Source of the DNA: Jaltomata sinuosa
Taxonomy: Eukaryota; Streptophyta; Magnoliopsida; Solanales; Solanaceae
DNA: 64,000 bases
Direction: 5' to 3'
NCBI GenBank assembly: GCA_003996215.1
Contig: QJPP01004069.1
Coordinates: 124,001-188,000 of the forward strand
This document shows, in pieces, positions 45,601 to 56,949 of this stretch. Position numbers and translations under genes: made by a program. Below the pieces are notes generated by a model, which was not told the origin of the DNA, did no database searches, and saw only the letters and a list, made by a program, of their open reading frames with translations. Position 1 is the stretch's first letter. Each line of letters starts with the position of its first letter.

Positions 45601-47135
45601 ATTGTAGACAGCGCCACCAAATGTTAACAACAATCCACTCCCGAATCACGGAGGAGCAACTGTGAATATGATCGAGATAGAAAAATACTGGATCATAAGC
45701 AAGTCCATAGTTCAAGCTGGTCCTAAAAAGCCAGAAGAGTTGGAGAAGTCTGTGGCTGCCTTGAGTATCGCGGAGAAGTCATAATTCATTGTGTTAGCAA
45801 CGCCACAACAAGCTTTTGCTCTGGTACTAGCAGAAAAAGAGTTCATAGTTGAGGCCTCTGTAGCCTATGGTATGACAATATCAGAAAGATATTATATCCC
45901 CGATGACTTGGCGAATGATGCTTACAAGAAAGACCAACATAAGATACCAATCACTGAAGGTGAAGTGGAAGAATTTTGGAGAAGAATGAAGTCAAAGGAG
46001 TACTCCATTGTGAAGCATTTAGAGAAGACACCCGCCCAGATTTCTATTTGGGCGTTACTCATGAGTTCCCAGTACCATAGATAGGCATTTCTCTGAGTCC
46101 TGAACAAAGCTTATATACCAATAGGTACTAGTGCAGAGAATCTGAGTGCCATGGTAAGCCGAGTCCTGGAGGGTCACCGTATCTACTTTAGTGACGATGA
46201 GTTGCCTTTTGAAGGCATGATGCACAACAAAGCCTTCCATATCACTATCAAGAGTCAAGAGAAGATTGTGAATAGAGTATTGATTGATGATGGATCGGGG
46301 CTGTACATATGTCCATTGTCCACACTCGCCTAGTTAGAGTATGATCTGGGAAAGATTCACTAGAGTAGAGTCAACGTGAGAGCTTTTGATGGAGGTCAAA
46401 GGGACACTATCAGAGAAGTTAGCCTGTACATCTAAATGGGACCCACCGAGTTCCGTACAGAATTTCAAGTCATGGATATCACCACCACATATAACTTTCT
46501 TCTGGCAAGACCGTGGAGCCATGGAGCCGGAGATGTACCATCAACTTTACACCAGATGGTAAAGTTTATTTGGGAGGAATATGAGGTGGTGATCCACGGA
46601 GAAGGGAGTCACTTGAACCGTCCTAATGGCTGTGTCCCTGTGATTGAAGAGGTCCCAAAGGGAAGCAATTTCTATACTGTAGAGATTGTCAATGCCACTG
46701 GAGAGGATCTTGGCCCTCAAATTCCCATGCCACCTATCTATAAAATGCTCGCGACTACGATGCTAAGGAGAGGATATGAGCCAGGTTTTGGGTTGAGAAA
46801 GAATTATGATGGTATGACAGAGCCTTTGAGCATCCCTGTATAGATGACCAAGCATGGATTAGGGTATGTGGCCCGAGAGAACAACGTGAGAGTCGAAGAG
46901 AAGAAGCAGTCAGGACTACCTAAGCCACTCCTTCACTTGTATTAGTCATTCCCAGTGCGTATCGGTCCTCTAAGCGACGGGTTAGAGGACGAAATAGGGG
47001 AGATATTTGAGGAATGCGATGCTATAACAGATAAAATCCCCGAAGCATCCATGATCAGGGATTCCAGGCCTGGCAAAAGGTTGCAGAACTGGGCCGTAAC
47101 TCCCCTCGTGACTCTACACTCGGCTGGGTAGACAA
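45601..47135 (+). pseudogene. D aspartic protease with G-patch-like tail
   Basis: In frame with the Gag knuckle. N-terminal part: ATPQQAFALVLAEKEF and TEGEVEEFWRRMKSKEYSIV. Protease core: VLIDDGSGLYICPLSTLA at 46280-46333 (catalytic Asp at 46286 in a D-D-G-S box; D-G-G-S is commoner) and DITTTYNFLLARPWSHGAGD at 46472-46530. Then MLRRGYEPGFGLRKNYDGMT (46760-46820), a Gly-rich G-patch-like segment known after the protease of Tat/Ogre elements. Stops at 45781, 46082, 46331 and 46841 show it is inactive. The linker continues to about 47135 (IGPLSDGLEDEIGEIFEECD). Confidence 0.83.
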
Positions 47136-47395
47136 AGACTCTGTTTTATGAAAATTGGTGATGGTCCGGATGAGGCTCCGTAACCCACCCTTTATGTTTT
47201 CAATTTCCTCGTATCGCTTTACTTCTTTCCAATAGGCATGAACCTACATTCATGTGGGTTGTAGCCATAGTTTGTAAATATTTTCGAATTTCAATGAAAG
47301 CCTCCTTATTTTGAAAACATTCACCATTCAAAATTATTTATGTTTACTTATTATTATTTAACCCATGTTGTTTTGGTTTCAGTAATAATAAGTTA

Positions 47396-47790
47396 AAACC
47401 TGCCACTGTCATGTCATGTCAAGAGCTTAACGAACAAACCAAGCTAGACAACGATGATTTTGAAGGGTATGTTGAAGAAATCATGGTCCTGGAATGAACA
47501 ACTAAGAAGTCTAAGAACTTTGAAGACCAGGAAAGGCTCCACCTAAATGAGTTTGAGGTGGTCAATCTGGGAGGAAACGATGAAGTTGAAGAAATCAACA
47601 TCAGTATTCATTTGTGAAAAGTGCAAAAGAAAGAATTTATCAGTCTGCTCAAGCTATACATCGACATTTTTGACTGCTCCTACAATAATATGATAAGAAT
47701 GAGCAAAAATATCATCCCCCAAAATTTATTGGTCAATCCAGAATTCAATCCAGAGAATGAACAATTAATCCTTTCCTCACACGAGACAAA
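47396..47790 (+). pseudogene. D pol stump: region before RT
   Basis: LHLNEFEVVNLGGNDEVEEI (about 47530-47590), ISIHL, a stop, then KEFISLLKLYIDIFDCSYNN (47627-47690), NIIPQNLLVNPEF. This is the conserved lead-in to RT of Ogre/Tat pol. It ends at ETKKSL near 47800 where, in another frame, the far end of integrase begins. RT proper never starts. Confidence 0.78.
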
Positions 47791-47935
47791 GAAAAGTTTG
47801 TGACAAATTGGCAAGGACTGTACTTCATCCAAAAAGTGCTATCTGGGGGAGCTTTGATTTTGTTCGAGATGAATGATCAAAGTATGTCCCAAGCCTATAG
47901 CTACTCCGATGCTACGAAGGGATAATACGCCTGAA
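47771..47935 (+). pseudogene. D integrase C-terminal tip
   Basis: In the frame PFLTRDKEKFVTNWQGLYFI, QKVLSGGALILFEMNDQ and YSYSDATKG, this is the last part of integrase (the pattern KFxPNWQGPYxxxKVLSGGA is familiar from Ogre/Tat pol ends). It follows the RT lead-in without RT, RNase H or the integrase core, so a deletion of more than 2 kb must have occurred between about 47765 and 47790. Confidence 0.78.
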
Positions 47936-48036
47936 GACGGTTCATTTCCTTCTATTTCTTTCCATGTAATCACATTTTCTGATAGTAATCATTTTGCACT
48001 TAGTAAAAGCTTAAAATTTCCCTATCCTCTTTGTGC

Positions 48037-48312
48037 GAACTACGTCTGACCTGAATTCTCAAGAATGAGATACGTAGGAGGCCTGTGTCGGCTTCGGTCA
48101 ACCCCTTTGTCGGCCTTGATCATCCCTTTATTTATTTTCAATATTCTACCACTTCAAGTGTGGGAACTACGTTTGACCTGATTCTTGCCTCAACGAGATA
48201 CGTAGGCAGCCTTTCGGCCTCGATCATCCCTTTTTTATTTTCAATATTCTCCCACTTCAAGTGTGGAAACTACATTTGACCTGATTCCTGCCTCAACGGG
48301 ATACGTAGGCAC
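48037..48312 (+). repeat. Stem-loop modules, copies 2-4, in a roughly 100-127 bp tandem
   Basis: Modules at 48037-48083, 48164-48211 and 48266-48312: GAACTACGT(C/T)TGACCTGATTC ... GATACGTAGGC. Spacers share 'ATCCCTTTATTTATTTTCAATATTCT(A/C)CCACTTCAAGTGTGG'. The CTACGT/ACGTAG arms are kept in copies 2 and 3, and one base differs in copy 4. Confidence 0.75.
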
Positions 48313-49660
48313 CACAACGGCTCTATCATATCACCCAGAAAATGGAAATTGCGCAAAATTTTTCGAGAAAGGAATCTCAAAAATTCAGAAGGTGAAGATT
48401 GTCCTCCGAGGAAAATTGGAATACATAATGTGCCGAAAAGCAAACAAAATGAATATCGAGAAAGAATCTTGTAATCTCCACAGAATCTCAAGTCCCTTGC
48501 CGATGGAGTGAGATTCATCACAAAACCTTTAACTGGGGCAGATATTTTGAGGAGGACCTCAAAATTTCCACCAAGCTTCATTCAAGAGTTCAGAGTTCAA
48601 CTCCAAAAAGTTCCCCAGTACCAAGAATCAGAGTCTACTCCAAAATCCCCAGTCCGAGGTGGATGGATCTCAACTGTGATAGATTTCTCGAAAAACATTT
48701 CCAAACTCCCCAGATAGGATGAAAAAGGATCTTTAGAGTCCGCCAACAGTATGTCAGAAATTACAAAGCCTCGAGTAAAAGGCAGTCGTTAAGCTAGCAT
48801 ATGACATGACGGACAGAGACCTTTCCAAGCTATCCTTTTTCAAAATCTTTATTTTCAAAAGAACTTGTTTGAAAAATCTTTACAAAAAGATTAGTTCACT
48901 CCTTTATAATTTGGTTTTGTCTTATGTCTACCATGACCCGGGGAGTCGAGGATGAAAAGTTCCCGAGAATGGGAAGTATCCAGAAAGACAAAGCAAGGAT
49001 CAGAAGATCGAAGGAGGTCAACACAAATCAGTTTTGCCAAAAAACTAACAAATTTTCTGTGGATGCAGTTTGTCTTAATAAGTATATTAGAAATCAGCAA
49101 AAAGTCCCACGCTATCCGATGCATTCAAAGCAACACAACGAGACCAAATTCCCTAAAATTGGTGTGAAAAGCCAAAATGATGGGAAGAAGCCGAAAGAGG
49201 CAAAAGCTCTTGGAATGGACAAATTATCTTGTAGTTCACAGGAACTACTAGATAAAGAGAGATCGACAACATCCTCGAGTCCCCAAGAAGATCAGGACAT
49301 GTTGGTCAACTCTAAACACCAAAAGAGAGTTCTCCATTGATTCCCAGAAAGTCATAAATCACCATGAATAGACGATGTTTGAAAACAGTACTTGTGGCTG
49401 TCCCCAGAAATGGGCACGACCATTTCATTCACATTTGAAATAAAAGTTTGTTTGATTAGCTTCATAGACATTATCTTTAAAGTTTTTTAAAGTTTGACTG
49501 TGGTCGCTAGTAAGAGCGATGCTATGTCTACTAATTATTTGCCTTAAGCACAGGTACACACAAAGGAGTCAACAGGACAACATAAAAACCAAAGGTGATG
49601 TTTTCTGCAGCTTCTATGCATACCATTGCATTATCATCCACATCATTATCATATTTGCAT

Positions 49661-49742
49661 GTCGATAGGACCATGTCGAGAGGACCATGTCGAGAGAACC
49701 ATGTCAAGAGGACCATGTCAAGAGGACTATATCGTAAGGACC
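49661..49742. repeat. 15-bp tandem repeat, about 5 copies
   Basis: Units of AGGACCATGTCGAGA or AGGACCATGTCAAGA from 49661 to 49742, with small changes at the ends (ATAGGACC, AGGACTATATCGTA). Confidence 0.85.
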
Positions 49743-49876
49743 ATCATTATTAAAATACCGCAGACACACATCCGCTGTGAATATTAGGTCCCTCTACCGG
49801 CCGGTTTCAAAGAGGATGACATTCAGAGGCGTCCTTAAGTCGCACTTGCTGTGCAGGATTGACCTAAAATCATAGT

Positions 49877-50290
49877 TATATCCAATATCGCATGAGACTG
49901 TGGAGTTTGATGTTGAGGATATCTTTGCTTTATCATTATTATGCCAAGTCTGGCATTCAATATATTTATATCCAATATTGTGTGAGACGGTGGAGTTTGA
50001 TATTGAGGATATATTTGCTTCATTATTATTATGCCAAGTCTGGCATTCAACATATTTATACCCAATATCGTGTGAGATAGAAGAGTCTGACGTTGAAGAT
50101 GTATTGGCTTCCTTATTAGTATGCCAAGTCTGGCATTCAATATATTTATATCCAATATCGTGTAAGACGGCAGAGTCTAACGTTAAGGATATGTTTGCTT
50201 CCTTATTATACCAAGACGATGTAGTCTGGCATTGAGCATATTTATATCCGATATCGTGCAAGACAGTAGAGTCTGACATTAAGGATATTT
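49877..50290. repeat. 90-bp tandem repeat, about 4.5 copies
   Basis: TCCAATATCG or a close variant at 49881, 49971, 50061, 50151 and 50247 (TCCGATATCG). Because 90 is a multiple of 3, the repeat stays open on both strands: a 161-codon frame on minus (49794-50279) and 111 codons on plus (49900-50235). Each translates to a 30-residue repeat, for example SHDIGYKYVECQTWHNNNEA on minus. I regard these frames as by-products, not genes. Confidence 0.9.
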
Positions 50291-50519
50291 ATGCACCCTT
50301 ACTCATTTGAGACAATGAAGTCTCACACTGAAAGATGTTTATACACTCAAAAGCATTGATCACTGAAAGATGCAACTATCTTTGATCGTGTGACAAAGGC
50401 CTTGTCACCCTGATGATCGAATAACACTTGCCATTGAGGACAAAAGCATATAATATCAAAGATGTCTACAAGACGCCATCCAAATCGGACGATGAACTGG
50501 ATCTCCCAAAATTGGAAGG

Positions 50520-51045
50520 ACAAAGGTTGTCCGTAAGCCACAGTGATGTCTAAAACTGGATAGTATGCAAGATTGCCCAAAACTTGACAGACTAAGAGTT
50601 ATCTGTAAGACACAACAATATCTAAAACCGGATAGTGTGCAAAATCAACTGAAGATTGACAGTTCAAGGGTAATGCATAAGTCGCAATAATATCTTAAAT
50701 TGGATAAAGTGCAAGACTACCAAAAATTGATAGTCCAAGGGTTATCTATAAGCCACGACATATCCACGTCGATATTGCGCAGGACTACCCAAAGGCTAGC
50801 AATCTAAGGGAAATCTGTAAGTCGCGTTACATCTAAGATCGGATAAAAGTGTAGGATTACCTAAAAACTGGCAATTCAAAGGACATCTGTAAGCTGCCTC
50901 TATCCAAAGTCGGATGATGTGCAAGATTACGTGAAGTTGACAAATCAAGGGCATCTGTAAGCTGCCTCTATCCAAAGTCAGATGATATGCTAGATTACCC
51001 AAGGCCTGACAATTCGGGAATATCTATTAGTCGTGTCAATATGGA
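50520..51045. repeat. Roughly 70-bp tandem repeat, about 8 copies
   Basis: The constant core '(C/T)ATCTGTAAG(C/T)(C/T)GC' recurs near 50528, 50600, 50672, 50743, 50814, 50885, 50953 and 51023, each followed by 'ATCxAAAxTCGGATxxTGTGCAAGA(C/T)TACC'. Copies are diverged. Confidence 0.8.
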
Positions 51046-51076
51046 TAATGCGCAAGACTTATCCAAGAGGCATATG

Positions 51077-51235
51077 TGAAAGGCCGCTACCCATAACTAC
51101 GAAGGCTATCACATTCAAGAGAATACCACCAACGGTTACAAGGACTATCGCACCAAATGACCACGAAGGTTGTCATATTCAAAAATTACCACACAGGACA
51201 TCCTATTTGATAGACAAGAAGGCTATCATGTTTAA
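51077..51235. repeat. Short degenerate tandem repeat around CGAAGGCTATCACATTCAA
   Basis: Related units at 51100 (CGAAGGCTATCACATTC), 51138 (CAAGGACTATCGCACCA), 51163 (CGAAGGTTGTCATATTC) and 51219 (GAAGGCTATCATGTTTAA), with uneven spacing of about 25-55 bp. Confidence 0.55.
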
Positions 51236-51344
51236 TTGTCATGGAAATTTCTATTTCCTAAGACATAAACAAACAAGGACAATGTCTAATTCAGAAGCAA
51301 CAAATGCGGAGAATGAGGTGCAAAGCTATCTTTCCCTATTAAAT

Positions 51345-51592
51345 CACTTTACTACTAACCATTTTGTTTCAAAGTATTACTGAGAACATCCGAGAGGATG
51401 AAAACCTTGAACCAGAACAACAGGTATGAAATACGTTAAAAAGATGTCATCATACAGGATTCGAACGTGATTCAAGGATGAGGTACGACAAAGAAACTCT
51501 CTCTCCAAATGGAATTACTTTACCACTAACCATTTTATTTTGAGATGTTGTCGAGAGCATCCGAGAAGGATGAAATTCTCAAAAATAAAACC
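51345..51592. repeat. 177-bp direct duplication
   Basis: CTTTACTACTAACCATTTTG (51348) recurs as CTTTACCACTAACCATTTTA (about 51524), each followed by 'GAGxxCATCCGAGA(A)GGATGAAA'. It forms the last repeat block before the end of the element. Confidence 0.7.
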
Positions 51593-52021
51593 ACAGGTGT
51601 GATCCACACCAAAAAGGACGCATCACAATGTGTAACTTTTTCTTAGCTGCAAACTGGGACATAGTCCGAAGAGGAATATGAAACTCTTTAGGCGTGAGTT
51701 AAGAACCGACTTGTGCTTCAATAAAACCACACCCCTATCAAAAGGCATGTGAGTATTTCCTGTCACTGGGTCTTAGTTTTGCATCCAGGGTATTTTTTAA
51801 ACTCACGCTGGAAGCAATATTCCCTCTATTCAAATTCGGGTGGCAATACACCTCGAGCTTCAAAAATTATGTCCAGGTAAAATCTTGCCTATGGGTGTGA
51901 TGTGCACCACATTCATAGGTGAGAGGTTACAAGCCTTTTTTTTGTAGCTCAAATCATTTGTCACTCATCCCGAGCCAAATGTTGTCTTAGCATAAAGATT
52001 ACCTTTTCCACTGATTGAGTC

Positions 52022-52240
52022 AAACTACAAGCAGCCTGATTCCCCGAGTCTTGGGATATGTAGGCGGGATCTGTGTTGAAAACTCGGTTGCATTCCAAAC
52101 TCTCTCCAATCCTCTTACTCGCCAGCTTTCCGGTCTCTCATTAATCTAAGGTCAGAATAACTGTTGAATTTCTTAAAAATCGTGCGTCTTGAACTACAAG
52201 TAGCCTGAGTTCTCATGCAACCTGAGATATGTTGGAAATC
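52022..52240 (+). repeat. Stem-loop modules, copies 5-6
   Basis: Copy 5 at 52022-52070 (AACTACAAGCAGCCTGATT ... GGGATATGTAGGCGG) and copy 6 at 52191-52240 (GAACTACAAGTAGCCTGAGT ... GAGATATGTTGG). In copy 5 the arms are CTACA and TGTAG, still complementary although both differ from copies 1-3. Confidence 0.6.
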
Positions 52241-52374
52241 CGATACCGGGGTTCGGCCATAATTCCTTGAAAATTCATGCTAAAATCAACCGCTTCCAAG
52301 ATATGAACTAGTGGTCGGATAAAATTGGGATCGTCAATTCCCTTTGCCTAGGGTTCATTACACTCACCCTACCC

Positions 52375-52389
52375 AAAGGGAGGGGCAGT
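52375..52389 (+). other. Polypurine tract of D
   Basis: AAAGGGAGGGGCAGT directly precedes the LTR start TGTTGACACCC at 52390. It primes plus-strand DNA synthesis and marks 52390 as a true 3' LTR start for the body at 39420-52389. Confidence 0.88.
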
Positions 52390-53510
52390 TGTTGACACCC
52401 AATTTTTACCCTCAATTATTCGATTAATTATCGAGCTTTTAGATTTTAAACAATTCTAAATAATTAAAAGATTTTTTCAAAAATTAATTCCGGAGAGTAT
52501 TCTATAATCTTCATGAATAAACATACGTCTACGTATATTCATAATATATATAGATGTATATTGTTTCGAGAATTTTAGTAGATATTCAAAGGATTTTTCC
52601 AATATTATTTCAAAAATGTTTAAAAATGTCTATTTTGATCAAAATAATTCAAACATGAATTAAATTGTAAAATTGGTGTTTTATAAACACATGATCGAAT
52701 ATGATAACAAATTAATTATTTTAGTTATTTTAAAGTAAATAAATCTCGGGTATATTAATCATATTTAGTTTGTCCCTATTCCACTTACGGCCTAATTACT
52801 TTCAAATTAATTCAATTAGGTCTAATTTGGCTACAAATTTAACAGTTTGGCTAAAATTTGAATTATTTGGTTATCAATTTGACCAAATTTGGCCACATTT
52901 GCAAAGCAAAGTGGCCAAATCCTTAACCCAACTTAGACAGCCCTCAGCTTTTTGTTCCAGCCATTTGGGCCAACAATTGAACCCCGCCAATCCCCACTAG
53001 CCCACCTCTATTTCCTTTGCAAATCCGCCTAGCCCATCCTCATTTCACCTGACCCGGCCCACACCTCTCACACCCTATTATTCTTCTCTTTTCCCCTAAC
53101 AATGCTCAAACCAAATGACCCCTAAAACTCTCTCTCTCTTCGTCTCTTCTCCACAGACAACAACAACAACTAGTACCTCCTCCGTTAAACCCAGCCAAAA
53201 TGACAACAAAAATTCCACCTCAACAACAAATGACTCTCAAATTTCCAAAAATCATCACGCCTCTATCCAATTTCCCCACACCTCCATCTGCTTGTACGTA
53301 TGTCAAGCTGTCCAGGTTCTAGAAGAACCTGGAAATCATCCAGGTGTCCTCTCAAGCGATCCTTTCCCTAGAAACGCAGCGGATGATCCTCAAGATTATT
53401 GGTGCATGATTAATTTCGTACCTCAAAGGTACAAACGTGGCTTCATCAGAGGGTTTTTGATATTTGAAATTCAATTTCTCTCAAATTCTATCCGATATTT
53501 TCCAGATATT

Positions 53511-53524
53511 CCCCCCCCCCCCCC
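53511..53524. repeat. C14 homopolymer run
   Basis: Fourteen consecutive C. The inverted 5' LTR copy has only six G at the equivalent place (about 33012-33017), so this is a slippage expansion or a sequencing-length uncertainty. Confidence 0.85.
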
Positions 53525-53556
53525 AAATTCCATCAGTTGGAACCCTAGAACCCTCC

Positions 53557-53564
53557 TATATAAA
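53557..53564 (+). promoter_or_regulatory. Predicted TATA box of D LTR
   Basis: TATATAAA in the context CCTCCTATATAAACCCTTCC, about 1.17 kb into the LTR and conserved in the inverted copy (32969-32976). Transcription would start about 30 bp downstream, defining R. Prediction only. Confidence 0.6.
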
Positions 53565-56500
53565 CCCTTCCTCTCTCATTGATTAAGGGTGGTTTTTTGG
53601 GTAGCAAAGTCTTGGAGAGTCGTTTTCTCTGACTTTTGGGGAAACCTGAAAAATCAAGCAAAATTCGAAGTGAAAATCACACTGTTTTTGAGTATTTCGT
53701 GGTTTGTTTTCTTTTGTTATTTGGGAACGAAGAAGTTTCAAGCTCTTAGTTCATCGAAAAGTCACTAAAAACTTGACTCATTGTTCTAGCTTTGCTGCCC
53801 AGAAAAAGGTAATAATCGCCACCTATTTCCACTTCTTTTCATCTTTATTCCCATGTTGTTTTGTTATGTATCATGCATCTTAATTGGTTTTCATTTTATT
53901 TACTATTTGAACAATGTTTCTGGGATGGTCTTGTTTATTTACTGTGATGGAGAATGAAGAATGAAACTCCACCCCTAGCTTTATTTTCTCGTTGATTAGC
54001 TTGTCTCGGTATGAAATCCTACTTCTAATCTGTTTACTGTTTAGCATTGTTTGCTGTTTGTCTAGTTAGTATCAATCTGTGTGATTGAGAGAAGCAGTGG
54101 GATGAGTTCTAGGGAATAGTCGATCTTGGGGTGAGTTTTGAACTTATTGGTTTGGCTCATCCCAAAAGTTCCTAAAACCATGAAACTCCCCTCAATCCCC
54201 TCTAATTACTTGAGTAGCTAGTGTTTGTGATATGTATGGTATGACATGAATCTTTAATAAAACTCATCAAGCATGATATTGGAAGCTAAATAATAGTTCT
54301 ATAATCAATTTTACATCCCTAAAGCTCCTCTCTTTCCTTTTTGTTTGTCTAAACAGTTTATGTGCCCATTGTTTTGATGAATACGTTTAAGTATTAGTTC
54401 TAAGATTAATCCATGCCTTCTATGACCTCCCGATAGTGCCTCTTGTTATTCCCATTTTTTGTGTAAATATGTTGTCCCTGTATGTATCTGCTAAGGGTTT
54501 TCTCTTCAAGACACCTGCTTGGTTCATTATACCAAAGAAGGTTGATTGAAGAAAAGCAAGAACCAAGAGGTGATGAGGAGTTTCCTCAAATAGATCATCT
54601 CTACCTCTAAAGGGTCTTTGCTGAAGAAACAAGCATAGTCTTTTGATTGCCTAGTTTGATTTATTTTGTTTATAGGACAAATGATAGGTGGCTGTTTTTG
54701 ATCAAACTAGTAGTCCAATAGGGTTCTACTTAGCTTTTGAATTCTATTTGAAATCTGTTAAGGAAGCAGTGATAAATCCTTATGTTGTGGTTCATGGCTT
54801 CTTAAACTTGTTTAAAGATTATATTTGATCTAAGATGTTTTCTTTCATAAAAGCATGGAATTGTCTTCTTGAAATCTTCTGCAATAAGCTTAAAAGGAAC
54901 AAGACTATCTTTTTGAACAACTTTAAAGGTTTATCCATTTGCTAATATATGATGTGAGAATTATAGAAAGCAAAGTCTCCAGGATCAAGATCTTATCTTG
55001 TGAGAGATCATGGTTAGCTTGTCTTGCTATAGAGACCAATTGCTGGATAGTTCAAAGATCAAAGTTTAAAATTTTTCCCTCCTGTTTACTTTTCTTGAAA
55101 CCCCTCTGTTCTCTATTCATATTTGCTCTCTTATTGCTATTTCACCTAGTGAATTGCTAGTTGTATGATGCATCCACTATGAAAAATAGGCATGAGCTCA
55201 CTGTTGGATTGACTTATTTAGGTTAGTTTCAGATATAAGAGTTTTGTATGACTGCTTCATATCAATGGCCTGTTAAGCATCTCCTCTACCATTTTGTTGT
55301 ATGTTACTAGAAGATTAGGGGTAATTTATGCCCTTTTGGTCAAGATTTTCTTTCTTCCCTTCCCCTGTTCCCCTCTGTTTCACTATGAAGGTCAGCCTGT
55401 TATTTTCATTACTTCATAAATAAATTTGATCTTTTTCCCTAAAAATATGATCTCCCCCTTCGTCACTTTTGTTTAAGCTTTCAAAAATACCTTCATCAGG
55501 CATAGGCTTGTGAATGACTAAGTATCTTCAGTAGTTCCATAGTCATTATGGCATTGTTTGAAACTAGTATGTTTGTTAACTTGGTTTTAAATTATGTTCT
55601 ATAATAACTTTTTAATGATTATATTAGGTGTCTGATCTTTATATTCCATGTTTTCTTTGTATGAACTACATTCGAGTCCAATGGACTCCTCATACCTGCA
55701 TTTCTGATTGGCAAAGCCCAACCTCGAGTCGAACTTATGCCAAGTCCAAACGGGATAAATATGCAAAAATTACAAGCTGGTATACATTGATATACAATAT
55801 TATACAGTGATATAAAGCAACTGGAAGCTGATATACAGGTTTTGGGAGATAAAAACGTGAAGTATGCAACTGATATACATCCAGTATAGAAGGCTTCTAT
55901 ACAAGGATAAAATGGACCAAAGTCCGTAAGTTGAGTCCAAAGGATGGACTGACCTCCGGAACGGGCCAAGAGGCCCACTTCTCTATTTTCTCTTCTTTCT
56001 TTACTTGTAATTATCTATGTTTTTATTGTATTAACACTACCTCTTAAATTAATCCAAATAGATCCCTTAAAAGTATTGTCATTTCTTATTTTATCCTGGT
56101 TTTATTTTTCTCGTAATTCATTTTTTGCATAAAATACCGTAACTTAATTTAGTTTTCTTTTGGTTAAAAGTAAGAGAAAAATCGGACTTTATGTTAACTT
56201 TACCTAAAAAATGAATTTTGTTTAAAGAAAACAAAAGATGGCTTCTTCACTCATGTAGATGTCAACTTGATTTTCTTTGAAAACTTTAACTTTTTTTATG
56301 ATTGGTTGAAATGATTTTCCCAAAGTTTTCTTTACTTATTTGAGTTGTTTAAAAGTTCTTATCCTCAAATCACTTTTTATTTTGATAAAATCACATGTTT
56401 TCGAATGATCTCCTTTTCCATGAGTCATTTATTCTCTCGTAATTATGTTTTCATAAATATTAATTATAAAGAATTTATTCAAGTCTTCTTCTTTAAAAAA

Positions 56501-56931
56501 TTCATTACATTTTCTTTAAAGAGAACTTCTCTTTTACTTGGCTAAAATAAGTTGTCTCTTTATTGTTATATCTTTGCCATTTTCCATAAAATAACTCTTT
56601 CAAAATTAGTTCATTTTTAAGTTAGTCAAAATCGTTCTTTGGTCAGCCGTTTTAAAGGGACGTTCTTAAGTGCTTTTAAACCCTTCTTAAGACGTTTACT
56701 GAACCCTTACCCATTTTCTCTAGATTTTAAAGATTTATATCTGTTTTTAAGTCTTTGAAATTGTTTTATAGTTTTCTTAATTGCTTCATAAAAATTAAGT
56801 GGCGACTCTGTTTTGTTTTAGAATTATTTTGAAATTTGCTTTAAAGTTTTGAAATAATTTCTAAGTGTTAAAAACTATTTTTTATTTCCTTATTTTAAAT
56901 AAACAATTTCTGAAAAGGGATAAAACAGAAA

Positions 56932-56949
56932 TGGCGACTCCGTTGGGGA
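56932..56949 (+). other. Second primer-binding site, tRNA-Arg type
   Basis: TGGCGACTCCGTTGGGGA, four bases after the LTR end at 56927. Its presence shows a second body starts here, so this LTR is shared. Confidence 0.85.

Larger units (their letters stand above)
47936..52374 (+). other. D 3' region, non-coding and repeat-rich
   Basis: About 4.4 kb between pol and the polypurine tract with no recognisable protein. It contains stem-loop modules (48037-48312, 52022-52240), tandem arrays with periods of about 15, 90, 70 and 35-45 bp, and a 177-bp duplication, listed separately. An Ogre-type 3' region with tandem repeats is known. Open frames within, such as 48924-49340 and 51033-51383, have no family features. 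Confidence 0.7.
52390..56927 (+). repeat. Complete family D LTR (internal LTR of the tandem locus)
   Basis: Starts TGTTGACACCCAATTTTTAC after a polypurine tract and ends GGGATAAAACA before a primer site: 4538 bp. It is at once the 3' LTR of the first body and the 5' LTR of the second. It carries a TATA box (53557-53564), a C14 run (53511-53524) and the TATAC patch (55779-55900). A 155-codon open frame at 53115-53582 is Ser/Thr/Asn-rich and has no family features. Confidence 0.93.

Noticed and set aside
49794..50279. 161-codon frame with 30-residue repeats, suggesting a repeat protein
   Set aside because: Produced by a 90-bp tandem repeat that is open on both strands; no start context, no neighbours, and the surrounding DNA is non-coding 3' region.
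53115..53582. 155-codon frame in the D LTR
   Set aside because: Ser/Thr/Asn-rich with no family features, spans the C14 run and TATA box, and the inverted copy does not keep the same frame (only 33118-33375 open).
31814..54730. A 23-kb segment bounded by 2.3-kb inverted repeats (31814-34139 and 52390-54722), as if a giant DNA transposon
   Set aside because: Each arm begins with an LTR terminus and matches the first half of the D LTR. The inversion at 31814-37228 explains the orientation fully.
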